A stretch of 28,705 nt of DNA, taken from an uncultured Fretibacterium sp. GTDB lineage: Bacteria > Synergistota > Synergistia > Synergistales > Aminobacteriaceae. Shown here piece by piece: positions 7,892 to 15,367 of this stretch. Positions within the stretch are counted from its first letter, which is position 1. Each line of letters begins with the position of its first letter. A program made the translations under genes and the position numbers. Below the pieces are notes generated by a model, which saw only the letters and a program-made list of their open reading frames with translations, did no database searches and was not told where the DNA came from. The stretch lies in NCBI RefSeq assembly GCF_938040765.1, contig NZ_CALIAA010000068.1, forward strand, positions 1 through 28,705. Direction: 5' to 3'.

Positions 7892-9262
7892 CTACTTGCC
7901 CACGCAGAAGCGGCTGAAGACGGAGTCGAGCAGCGCGTCGTCGCAGGCGATGCCCAGAAGCCGTTCCAGGGCGTTGCGCGCACTCCCCAGGAGCCCCGCC
8001 ACGACGTCCTGTCCCACCCCGTCCAGGATCGCCGCCTCCGCCTCCGTCATGGCGTTCAGGGCCTGGCGAATCTCATCCAACTGGCGGGCCGTAACGTTGA
8101 GCCCGGCGTCCAGGGACCCGTTGCCCGTAGCGATCGCGAGGATCTCCTCCTTCAGGAGCTCCAGCCCCTCGCCCGTTTTGGCCGAGAGGGAGATGACCGA
8201 GCTCTCCGGCACGATCTCCCGAATGTCGTCCTCCGTCACCGCATGGCTCTTGTCCGCCTTGTTCAGCAGGACGACATGCTCCCGAACGCTCAGGGAGCGC
8301 AGGTACTCCAGGTCCTCGCCGTCCAGGGGAACGGAGCAGTCCAGGAGCCAGAGGCAGATGTCCGCCTGCTTCAGCTCCTGTTTCGTCCGCTCGATGCCGC
8401 TGGCCTCGATCTCGTCGACCGGCGTGCGCAGCCCCGCGGTGTCCACCAGGCGGATCGGGACGCCCCGGTAGGTGATGGCCTCCTCGATGACGTCCCGCGT
8501 CGTCCCCGGCAGCGCCGTGACGATGGCCCGGGACTGCTTCAGGAGCGCGTTCAGCAGGGACGACTTTCCCACGTTCGGCCGGCCCGACAGCACGACGCGG
8601 ATCCCCTCCCGCAGCAGAAGGCCCAGGGAGCAGCGGTCCAACAGGTCCTGCAGGGTCAGCTTCAGCGTTGCGGCCGCGTCGCGCAGCGACGCCTCGTCGA
8701 GGAAGGGGGCCTCTCCCTCCGGGAAGTCCAGCCCCGCCTCGAGGCTGCCCTGCAGCTCCAGGAGCTCATCCCGGATCTCCCGGACGAACTCCGAAAGCTC
8801 GCCCGAAAGCGTCCGGGCCGCCGCGCGCAGGGCCTCGGCGCTGCGCGACCGGATGATGCCCAGCACCCCCTCCGACTGGGAGAGGTCGATGCGCCCGTTG
8901 AGAAAGGCGCGCCGCGTGAACTCCCCGGGCTCCGCGAGGCGTGCCCCGCGGCGGAGCAGGGCCTCCAGGCAGAGCTGCGCCACCAGGGTGCCCCCGTGCG
9001 TATGGATCTCCACGACGTCCTCGCCCGTGTAGCTGCGCGGGGCCGCGAAGTGCACCACCAGCACCTGGTCGATGGGGCTCTCCCTGTCGTCCAGCAGGAA
9101 CGCCAGCCTCATCTCGCGGGGCGGCGGAAAACCGTTCGGCCCAAAACGCAGCGTCGTCCTCGCGAGGGGCACGGCGTCGGGCCCCGACAGGCGCACGATG
9201 GCCACGCCCGCCTCCCCCCAGGCCGTGGCGATCGCCGCTATGGAATCAGAAAGCGCTTCCAC
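7892..9262 (-). CDS. mnmE: tRNA modification GTPase MnmE (TrmE)
   Basis: With MnmG, MnmE installs the carboxymethylaminomethyl (or aminomethyl) group at wobble U34 of certain tRNAs, using GTP, FAD and a formyl-folate-type cofactor. The 456-residue protein has the full architecture: an N-terminal tetrahydrofolate-binding domain, a helical domain, and an inserted G domain. The G domain has GRPNVGKSS (227-235), PGTTRD (252-257), DTAGLR (274-279) and an NKAD base-recognition motif. The C-terminus is FCVGK with the conserved cysteine at 453 (family consensus FCIGK). The start is GTG at 9262. Its first 17 bases overlap the end of the upstream nucleotidyltransferase-family gene, which suggests translational coupling. 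A terminator hairpin follows the stop codon. MnmG is not in the window. Confidence 0.97.
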   Translation of the reverse strand: MEALSDSIAAIATAWGEAGVAIVRLSGPDAVPLARTTLRFGPNGFPPPREMRLAFLLDDRESPIDQVLVVHFAAPRSYTGEDVVEIHTHGGTLVAQLCLEALLRRGARLAEPGEFTRRAFLNGRIDLSQSEGVLGIIRSRSAEALRAAARTLSGELSEFVREIRDELLELQGSLEAGLDFPEGEAPFLDEASLRDAAATLKLTLQDLLDRCSLGLLLREGIRVVLSGRPNVGKSSLLNALLKQSRAIVTALPGTTRDVIEEAITYRGVPIRLVDTAGLRTPVDEIEASGIERTKQELKQADICLWLLDCSVPLDGEDLEYLRSLSVREHVVLLNKADKSHAVTEDDIREIVPESSVISLSAKTGEGLELLKEEILAIATGNGSLDAGLNVTARQLDEIRQALNAMTEAEAAILDGVGQDVVAGLLGSARNALERLLGIACDDALLDSVFSRFCVGK

Positions 9263-10532
9263 GGCGCAGCACCCAGGCCTCAGCCTCGGACCGGCTGGAG
9301 ACCCGGCCGGTCCCGACCGCCATATCCAGCCCGTTCAGGATCTCCCCAACCTTCCGCCCCGGGACCAGCTTCAGCAGGTCCATCACATCGCCGCCCGTGA
9401 GGAAGCGGTCCGAACCGTCCATCTGCCGTTCCGTCGACGCGAAGCGCCGCAGCACCTGCTCCAGCCGCCAGCGGTTCCCCTTCACGATGTCGATGCTCGG
9501 GAAACGCTCCGCCAGCGCGCTGCACGACGCGAACTCGAGCGTCATGCTCACGGCCTCCCGGCCGTACCGCAGCACGTCCCCGCAGAGCTCCTCCTCGGTC
9601 CGGGGCGCATGGAGCGAACGGTAGTTCATGATGATCGCGGACACCCTGTCGGCCGTGTCCGACGGGATGTTCCAGAGCCTGAGGTATCGGGAGGCGAGGT
9701 CCGTCACGGGACGGGGATCCCCGACGTCGAGCGATTTCGTCCCGACGCGGCAGAACAGCCCCGCCAGCGCAAAGGCGTCGTTTTCCCTGATCTTGTGGAT
9801 TCGGAGACGGTCCTGGATGACCCGCAGCGTCGCCATGGCGTGCTCGAAAAGGGTCAGGCCCGTCCTGGGCTCGACGATGTCCTTGAGCTCCTCGAACTCG
9901 GGCAGGAAGAGGGGGAACAGGCGGTAGCCGTCGCACAGGCGGGCGAAGTCGTGGGGACAGGCGCGCATCCCCCCCAGGATCTCGCGCCCCCAGCGTTCGG
10001 GGGCCGTGCTGTGGATGAGGCCGGGGTTCGCCTCGATGAAGGTCCGGACGTCCGTCTCGGTCTTCCAGAAGATGTCCATGGACAGCTCCGCGGCGAAGCG
10101 GAGCATGCGGACGATGCGCAGGGGGTCCCGGCGCACCAGCTCGATGTCGTCCCCCGTCAGGCGTATGACCCGGTTGCGGATGTCGTGGCGGCCGCCGAAG
10201 GGATCGACCACTCCCCAGTCGCTGCGGAACGCGATGGCGTTCATGCTGAAGTCCCTGCGGGCCAGGTCCTCCTCGATCGATCCGCCCTGCAGAAGGGCGA
10301 CCTCGACCGGCATGTCCAGCACCGCCGTGCGAAGCACGGGAAAGCCGCCCACGGCGCCGACCGTCCCGTTCCCCAGCCGGCCGGCCAGGGCCCCGAGGTC
10401 GCAGGGTTCCGCGGTCATGGACAGGACGTCCGGCTGGAGGTCCATCGCGATCGTCCGTGCCGTGTTCCCCACGAGCCAGGCCTTTCCCCCAGCCTCCTCC
10501 ACCGCCTTCAGAGCGCTCATATAGCTTCTCAT
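9246..10532 (-). CDS. tRNA nucleotidyltransferase / poly(A) polymerase family protein with degenerate catalytic motif
   Basis: This resembles bacterial class II CCA-adding enzymes and poly(A) polymerases. The 428-residue protein retains SIEEDLARRDFSMNAIAF near 85-102, DPFGG at 110-114, and DPLRIVRMLRFAAEL at 136-150. A helical body follows, with an HD-like region around FEHAMATLRV. The catalytic head is altered. The usual GGxVRD is read here as GNTART (22-27), and the usual DxD is DVLS (35-38), so one conserved Asp of each motif is missing. The first Asp of DxD (D35) is kept. This could mean a non-catalytic RNA-binding paralogue or a shifted active site. The start at 10532 was chosen for GGAGGTG five bases upstream; the frame is open far beyond without a plausible start. 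It overlaps mnmE by 17 bp. Family membership is firm; CCA-adding activity is doubtful. Confidence 0.85.
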   Translation of the reverse strand: MRSYMSALKAVEEAGGKAWLVGNTARTIAMDLQPDVLSMTAEPCDLGALAGRLGNGTVGAVGGFPVLRTAVLDMPVEVALLQGGSIEEDLARRDFSMNAIAFRSDWGVVDPFGGRHDIRNRVIRLTGDDIELVRRDPLRIVRMLRFAAELSMDIFWKTETDVRTFIEANPGLIHSTAPERWGREILGGMRACPHDFARLCDGYRLFPLFLPEFEELKDIVEPRTGLTLFEHAMATLRVIQDRLRIHKIRENDAFALAGLFCRVGTKSLDVGDPRPVTDLASRYLRLWNIPSDTADRVSAIIMNYRSLHAPRTEEELCGDVLRYGREAVSMTLEFASCSALAERFPSIDIVKGNRWRLEQVLRRFASTERQMDGSDRFLTGGDVMDLLKLVPGRKVGEILNGLDMAVGTGRVSSRSEAEAWVLRRGSAF

Positions 10533-10631
10533 TGCGCACCTCCCGGAATGCCGAAGACTCGAATACCGCACGAGGTCCGTCTTCCCTCCGCTTAAGTTTA
10601 ACCCAAAAGGAGCCGGATATCCATTCGGAAA

Positions 10632-10686
10632 GGGGCGATCGAAGAGATTGTACGGAACGATGCTGCGGTTCGGCTCGGATCGCCCC
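10632..10686. repeat. Inverted repeat in the cls / nucleotidyltransferase gap
   Basis: Perfect 9-bp arms GGGGCGATC (10632-10640) and GATCGCCCC (10678-10686) enclose 37 bases, with smaller internal pairing (GAAC/GTTC). It begins eight bases after the cls stop codon on the minus strand and ends about 100 bases before the nucleotidyltransferase start. Only three T residues follow, so it is not a standard terminator. It may be a terminator-like, mRNA-stability or regulatory structure. Confidence 0.45.
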
Positions 10687-10693
10687 GCCGGAG

Positions 10694-12310
10694 CTACAGG
10701 AGGGCGGACCAGAGGCGCCCCACGGCGGCCTGCACCTTCCGGATGAGGGGCCTGTTCCTCCGGCCCGACAGGGACTCCTCCTCGCAAAGCTCCTGGTCGT
10801 CCAGGAAGGCGCTCTCCAGCTGGGCCGCCAGCTCCTTCGAGCGCATGAAGGCCTGCACCTCGTAGTTGATCTCCAGGCTGCGCACGTCCAGGTTCGCGGT
10901 TCCGACCGAGGCGACCTCCGAGTCCGCGACCATCGTCTTGGCGTGGACGAAGCCCCCCTTGTAGCTGAAGACGCGGACGCCGTTCCTCAGCAGCGTGTCC
11001 ACGTTGAACTGCGAGGCCCAGAACACCAGGGTGTGGTCCGCCTTCGAGGGGATGATGACGCGCACGTCGACGCCGCTCCGGGCCGCGATGGACAGCGCGT
11101 TGGACAGCGTCTCGCCCGGGACGAGATAGGGCGTCGTGATCCAGACGCGCCGGCACGCCGAGGCGATCATCTGAAAATAGCCGTCCGCTATGGCCCGGAA
11201 GGTGGGGCCGGGGCCGCTGGACGCGATCTGGACCGGGACCCCTTCCACAGGGCCCTTCTTTCCATTCTCCCCGCCATTCTCCCCGCCGTCCGGCGTGGGG
11301 GACGGGGACTCCGGCCCTCCGCACTCCGTTTTACCCGCTTTCCCGCCGACGCACTGGCCCCAGAGCTCCAGGAAGACGCGGTCCAGCTCGCGGACCGCCG
11401 GCCCCTCGAGGCGCAGGTGGGTGTCGCGCCACCGGCCCATCCTGGGGTCCCGGCCCAGGTACATGTCGCCGACGTTCAGGCCCCCGACGAAGCCGACCCC
11501 GCCGTCGACCACGACGATCTTGCGGTGGTCCCGATGGTTCAGCCCGCTGCGGAACCGTGCGAAGGCCACCGGCATGAAGGCCCGGACCTGCACCCCGGCG
11601 GCCCGGAGCTCGTCGACGTACTCGCGCCCGATGCGCCAGCTCCCGACCGCGTCGTAGAGGAAACGGACCTTCACGCCCGCCCTCGCCCGATCGATCAGCA
11701 GTTTTTTTATCCGGGTCCCCAGCTCGTCGTGGGCCACGGAGAAGTACTCCATGTGGATGGTGCGGCGGGCCGAGGCCAGGGCCTCCTCGATGGCGGAGAA
11801 GGTCCGTTCCCCGTCCAGCAGAATGCGCACCGCGTTGCCTCGGGTCGGGACGGCTCCGCTCGAGACCTCCAGCAGGCGCTCCAGGCCGTCCGCCGCCTCG
11901 GGCGCAGCCCGGCCGGAGCGATTTTTCGAACGCCGGCGGGAGCTTCGGAACACGCGCCAGCGGTGCGGGACGCTCCGCACGTTTGGGCCGAAGAACAGAT
12001 AGGCCGCGAGCCCGACGTAGGGGAAGAGCAGGAGCGTGAAGAGCCAGAGGTTCGCGCGGTCCGGGTTGCTCTCCTCGAAGAAGACCGTGAGCGCGGCCAC
12101 GACGACGTACACGCCCAGGATCCAGTAGACGTAGCGCCGCACCTCATCCCACAGGGAACGAAGCTGTCCCCAGACCTCCTCCGAGAGCGCGAGGCCCCCC
12201 TCGACCCATCGGACCGGGGACTCCCTCAGGGACGCGAGATAGCGCCAGCAGACGAACGCCGCCAGCAGAAGGAGCGTACAGCCGACGAGGGCCCTGAGGG
12301 AGATGCGCAT
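10694..12310 (-). CDS. cls: Cardiolipin synthase (two-HKD phospholipase D family)
   Basis: This membrane enzyme joins two phosphatidylglycerols (or a phosphatidylglycerol plus another donor) into cardiolipin. The 538 residues include an N-terminal hydrophobic segment (9-25) and two further membrane helices (about 60-78 and 88-107), then two phospholipase D domains. HKD motif 1 is H262, K264, D269 (HRKIVVVD). HKD motif 2 is H456, K458, D463 (HAKTMVAD). Between them is a hydrophilic Gly/Pro/Asn linker (around 330-355), partly encoded by two copies of a 12-bp repeat at 11262-11285. The ATG at 12310 lies only 10 bp after the arnD stop, with GAGGCGG ahead of it. It therefore looks like the last gene of the arn operon, coupling cardiolipin synthesis to lipid A modification. 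Other PLD-family synthases are possible but less likely given the N-terminal membrane module. Confidence 0.93.
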   Translation of the reverse strand: MRISLRALVGCTLLLLAAFVCWRYLASLRESPVRWVEGGLALSEEVWGQLRSLWDEVRRYVYWILGVYVVVAALTVFFEESNPDRANLWLFTLLLFPYVGLAAYLFFGPNVRSVPHRWRVFRSSRRRSKNRSGRAAPEAADGLERLLEVSSGAVPTRGNAVRILLDGERTFSAIEEALASARRTIHMEYFSVAHDELGTRIKKLLIDRARAGVKVRFLYDAVGSWRIGREYVDELRAAGVQVRAFMPVAFARFRSGLNHRDHRKIVVVDGGVGFVGGLNVGDMYLGRDPRMGRWRDTHLRLEGPAVRELDRVFLELWGQCVGGKAGKTECGGPESPSPTPDGGENGGENGKKGPVEGVPVQIASSGPGPTFRAIADGYFQMIASACRRVWITTPYLVPGETLSNALSIAARSGVDVRVIIPSKADHTLVFWASQFNVDTLLRNGVRVFSYKGGFVHAKTMVADSEVASVGTANLDVRSLEINYEVQAFMRSKELAAQLESAFLDDQELCEEESLSGRRNRPLIRKVQAAVGRLWSALL

Positions 12311-12320
12311 GGCGACCGCC

Positions 12321-13262
12321 TCAGCCCTCCGCGGCCTGCTGGACGGCCAACGTCCCGGCGCGCCCCGGGATCTTGCGCATGACGACCTCGGACACGGGCA
12401 GCGGTGCGGCCCCGCCGTCCGCCGTCGCCGCGGCTCCGGCCAAAACCTCGCGCAGCGTCATGAAGGCCATCTCGCCCTCCAGGCAGGCGTCCAGCAGCGC
12501 CTCGAAGACCCCGCTCATCGCGCCGCCCTCCATCTCCGTATGGATGGTGTGGACGTTCACCCCCGGCTCCAGCAGGTCCAGGTACCGGTCGTTCACGGTG
12601 TCCGCGTCCAGGCCGTCCGTCCCCCAGAGCTCGTCCAGGGTCGGGAGCGTCGAGGGGATCTGCGGGGTGCGGAACGTCGTCCCGCCCATCCGGGGCAAAA
12701 ACACCCGTGGTAAAGACGGCCCCGTCCCGCGGACGTCGCTGCAATAGGCGAAGCCCAGCTCGTCCTGGACGGCCAGGGCGTCGGGCGTCGTCTGCCAGCC
12801 CGGCGCGGCGCAGCAGGCCGGGGCCGTTCCCGACACCCGCTCGAAGAGCTCCATCGAGCGCGCGAACTGCCCGCGGACGGCCTCCCGGGAGAGCGACGGC
12901 AGCCAGTCCTGCCAGAACACGTGGTCCCACGCGTGGACGCCGCAGTCGTGCCCCTCGTCCATCGCCCGGCGCAGCAGGCCGGGGTCGGACTCCACGATCA
13001 TCGGCGCGGGCAGCAGCGTCCCGTAGAGGAGGGTCTTCAGCCCATAGGTCGAGGGCGCCCGGGTGCGCAGCATCTTGGAGACGAAGCCCCTTCGGAAGAT
13101 GCGCCGCACGGCCTTGCCGGAGTTGTCCGGCCCCATGGAAAAGAAGATCGAGGCCCGGATGCCCCGGCGCTTCAGCATGTCCAGAAGGCGCGGCAGCCCC
13201 TCCCGGTACCCCTTCAGCGTATCGACGTCGATCTTCAGCGCCAACGCGCAGTTGTCCGTCAT
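12321..13262 (-). CDS. arnD: ArnD-like undecaprenyl-phospho-4-formamido-arabinose deformylase
   Basis: ArnD removes the formyl group from undecaprenyl-phosphate-4-deoxy-4-formamido-L-arabinose so that ArnT can transfer the free amino sugar. The 313-residue protein is a NodB-fold polysaccharide deacetylase relative. Metal-binding and catalytic features visible are the IDVDT motif (D12, D14), GVHAWDH (H110, H114), APGWQ (153-157), and the C-terminal HTIHTEMEGG (H238, H241). These match ArnD rather than generic chitin or peptidoglycan deacetylases. Its length is close to E. coli ArnD (about 296). The ATG overlaps the formyltransferase stop by 4 bp. GGAG lies about ten bases upstream. Position between the formyltransferase gene and cls supports the role. 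Confidence 0.92.
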   Translation of the reverse strand: MTDNCALALKIDVDTLKGYREGLPRLLDMLKRRGIRASIFFSMGPDNSGKAVRRIFRRGFVSKMLRTRAPSTYGLKTLLYGTLLPAPMIVESDPGLLRRAMDEGHDCGVHAWDHVFWQDWLPSLSREAVRGQFARSMELFERVSGTAPACCAAPGWQTTPDALAVQDELGFAYCSDVRGTGPSLPRVFLPRMGGTTFRTPQIPSTLPTLDELWGTDGLDADTVNDRYLDLLEPGVNVHTIHTEMEGGAMSGVFEALLDACLEGEMAFMTLREVLAGAAATADGGAAPLPVSEVVMRKIPGRAGTLAVQQAAEG

Positions 13263-14218
13263 CTTGCAAGAACTCCCCCCAAAACGGTCCCCGCGGGAAG
13301 GAGCGGAACCGCTCCGCCCCTCCCGCCGTCCTTTTCATCGTCCGCCCCGTCGTTCTCCCATCGGGCTTCCGTCACAACCAGCGGCCCCGAGCCCGTCGCC
13401 ACGGTCAGCGGCTCCGAGCGCAGGACCGTCCCCGGCGCCGCCCCGCAGGGCGCATCGGCCCCCTCCGGGACGCGGGTCCTCCACACGAAGAGCTTTCGCC
13501 CCTCCACAAAGGTGAACGCTCCCGGAAAGGGCGGAGCGACCGCCCGGACCAGGTCGTGCAGGGCGTGCGCACTCCCGGTCCAGTCCATCAGGCCGTCCGA
13601 CGGCCGCCGTCTCCCGAAGGTCGTCGCCCGCGACTCGTCCTGTTCCACGCCCTCCGCGCGGCCCGCCAGAATGGCCGGCAGGCTGCGCCGCAGCACCGTG
13701 CCCGCGAGGGGAATCAGCTTCAGAAAGACGTCGTGCGCCGTGTCGTCGGGCCCTATGGGGACGGACGCCTGGTCGACGATCCGGCCGCGGTCCGCCCGCG
13801 CGGTCATGTGGTGCAGCGTCACCCCGGTCTCCGTCTCGCCGTTCAGGACGGCCCAGTTCACGCAGGCCCGGCCCCGGTAGCGGGGCAGCAGCGAGCCGTG
13901 CATGTTGAAGGCCCCGAGCGGCGCCAGGCGCAGGATCCGCTCCGGGATGAGGGAGCGGTAGTAGAACGAGAAGATCAGGTCGGGCGCGAGCGCGCGGAGG
14001 CGTTCCTCCTCCGCCCCGTCCAGACGCTCCGGGGTGAGGACGGCGAGGCCGCGGGCCCGGGCGAGGTCGGCGACGGAGTCGAACCAGCGCTCCTCCCCGG
14101 GGTCGTCCTCATGGGTATAGACCGCGGCGACCTCGACGCCCCTCTCCAGCAGCGCCCGGAGGCAGATGCAGCCGACGGAGCTGTAGGCGAAGACCACGGC
14201 ACGGCGCGGCGCGCTCAC
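13259..14218 (-). CDS. arnA: Stand-alone ArnA-type formyltransferase (UDP-Ara4N formyltransferase)
   Basis: This is the 10-formyl-THF-dependent N-formylation step of the aminoarabinose pathway, corresponding to the N-terminal half of E. coli ArnA. Its 319 residues have the formyltransferase fold, with the active-site triad N105, H107 and D143 (in FNMHGSLLPRYRG and RADRG) at the spacing expected from ArnA N102/H104/D140. A C-terminal OB-like region follows (about 205-319). It is not fused to the dehydrogenase, which is a separate gene at 17026-18039. The start is GTG at 14218, overlapping the arnC stop by 4 bp, with GGAGG seven bases upstream. Methionyl-tRNA formyltransferase is a homologous alternative. 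The active-site context and arn neighbours argue for the sugar enzyme. Confidence 0.9.
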   Translation of the reverse strand: MSAPRRAVVFAYSSVGCICLRALLERGVEVAAVYTHEDDPGEERWFDSVADLARARGLAVLTPERLDGAEEERLRALAPDLIFSFYYRSLIPERILRLAPLGAFNMHGSLLPRYRGRACVNWAVLNGETETGVTLHHMTARADRGRIVDQASVPIGPDDTAHDVFLKLIPLAGTVLRRSLPAILAGRAEGVEQDESRATTFGRRRPSDGLMDWTGSAHALHDLVRAVAPPFPGAFTFVEGRKLFVWRTRVPEGADAPCGAAPGTVLRSEPLTVATGSGPLVVTEARWENDGADDEKDGGRGGAVPLLPAGTVLGGVLAR

Positions 14219-15249
14219 TGCTCCGCCTCCCCTCTGCCGTCGTTCCCGTCACTGCCGTCCTTGGCGTCCCCGAAGCCGTAGGTCCTGCGGACCGCGTAGC
14301 GCGGGCGGCGGCGCACCTCCATGTAGACGCGCCCTACGTACTCCCCCGCGATGCCCACGCAGAAGATCGTGACGCCCATCAGCAGGAAGTTCAGCGCCAG
14401 CAGCGTGAACACCCCCTCGGCCTCGGGGCCTATCCAGAGCCTGCGGGCGAACATGTAGACGGCGAAGAGCAGGCTCAGCACGGACAGGAGCATCCCCGTC
14501 ATGGTGACGGCCTGGAGCGGGACGAGCGAGAACCCCGTCATCAGGTCGAAGTTCAGGCGGATCAGGCGGAACAGGCTGTACTTGGATTTTCCGCGCTCCC
14601 GCTCGCTGTGCCCCACGTCGATCTCCACGGGGTTGACCGCGAACTTCTGGGCCAGCGCGGGGATGAAGGTCGTGCTCTCCGCGGCCTCGTTGATGATGTC
14701 GATGACGTCCCGCCGATAGCCCCGCAGCATGCAGCCGTAGTCGTGCAGGGACAGCCCCGTGATCCGGTTCGTTACCCGGTTGACGACCCGGGAGGCCGCC
14801 TTGCGGAAAAAACCGTCCCGGCGCTGGACGCGCACCGTCCCCACGACGTCGTGCCCCTCGTCGATGGCGGCCACGATGCGGGGGATCTCCTCCGGGGGGT
14901 TCTGAAGGTCCGCGTCGAGCGTGACCACGATCTCCCCCCGGGACGCCTCGAAGCCCGCCATGATCGCCATGTGCTGCCCGAAATTGCCGTTGAAGTCGAT
15001 GATGCGGATCACGTCGGGCCGCAGGGCACGCTGGCGCAGCAGGAGAGGCAGCGACGCGTCCCGGCTGCCGTCGTTGATGAGGATGGCCTCGTAGGGGCGC
15101 CCCATCCCGTCCAGGACGGGGAGGAGGCGCGCGAAGAGGTCGGGGAGGCTCTCCTCCTCGTTGTAGACGGGGACGATCACCGAGACGTCCGTCTTTCCGC
15201 CGTGCGCATCGCGCGGCGCGTCCGTGTTCGAGTTCGCGTTCGATTGCAT
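14215..15249 (-). CDS. arnC: ArnC-like undecaprenyl-phosphate 4-deoxy-4-formamido-L-arabinose transferase
   Basis: This GT2-family glycosyltransferase moves the formylated amino sugar from UDP onto undecaprenyl phosphate at the inner membrane. The chosen 344-residue reading has VSVIVPVYNEEESLP near 22-36, NDGSRD (59-64), NGNFGQHMAIMAGF, and the metal-binding LDADLQNPPEE (about 111-121). Two C-terminal membrane helices follow (VTMTGMLLSVLSLLFAVYM and LLALNFLLMGVTIFCVGIA). The start is uncertain: ATG at 15249 has AGGA eight bases upstream. The frame opens 26 codons earlier with a TTG at 15327 that has no ribosome site, through an Asn-rich repetitive stretch. The C-terminal tail is hydrophilic and Asp/Gly-rich. 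It overlaps the formyltransferase gene by 4 bp. A DPM1-like polyprenyl glycosyltransferase for another sugar is the main alternative. Confidence 0.9.
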   Translation of the reverse strand: MQSNANSNTDAPRDAHGGKTDVSVIVPVYNEEESLPDLFARLLPVLDGMGRPYEAILINDGSRDASLPLLLRQRALRPDVIRIIDFNGNFGQHMAIMAGFEASRGEIVVTLDADLQNPPEEIPRIVAAIDEGHDVVGTVRVQRRDGFFRKAASRVVNRVTNRITGLSLHDYGCMLRGYRRDVIDIINEAAESTTFIPALAQKFAVNPVEIDVGHSERERGKSKYSLFRLIRLNFDLMTGFSLVPLQAVTMTGMLLSVLSLLFAVYMFARRLWIGPEAEGVFTLLALNFLLMGVTIFCVGIAGEYVGRVYMEVRRRPRYAVRRTYGFGDAKDGSDGNDGRGEAEQ

Positions 15250-15367
15250 GTTCGAATTCCTGTTCAATAAGTCCGTGTTCAAGTCGAGATACCTCTGCAG
15301 TTCCCCGAAAGGCGTGCCGGGGGTCAATGGCCGAAAAGAGGGGGCCGGGGAAAAAGTCGATAAAAGG

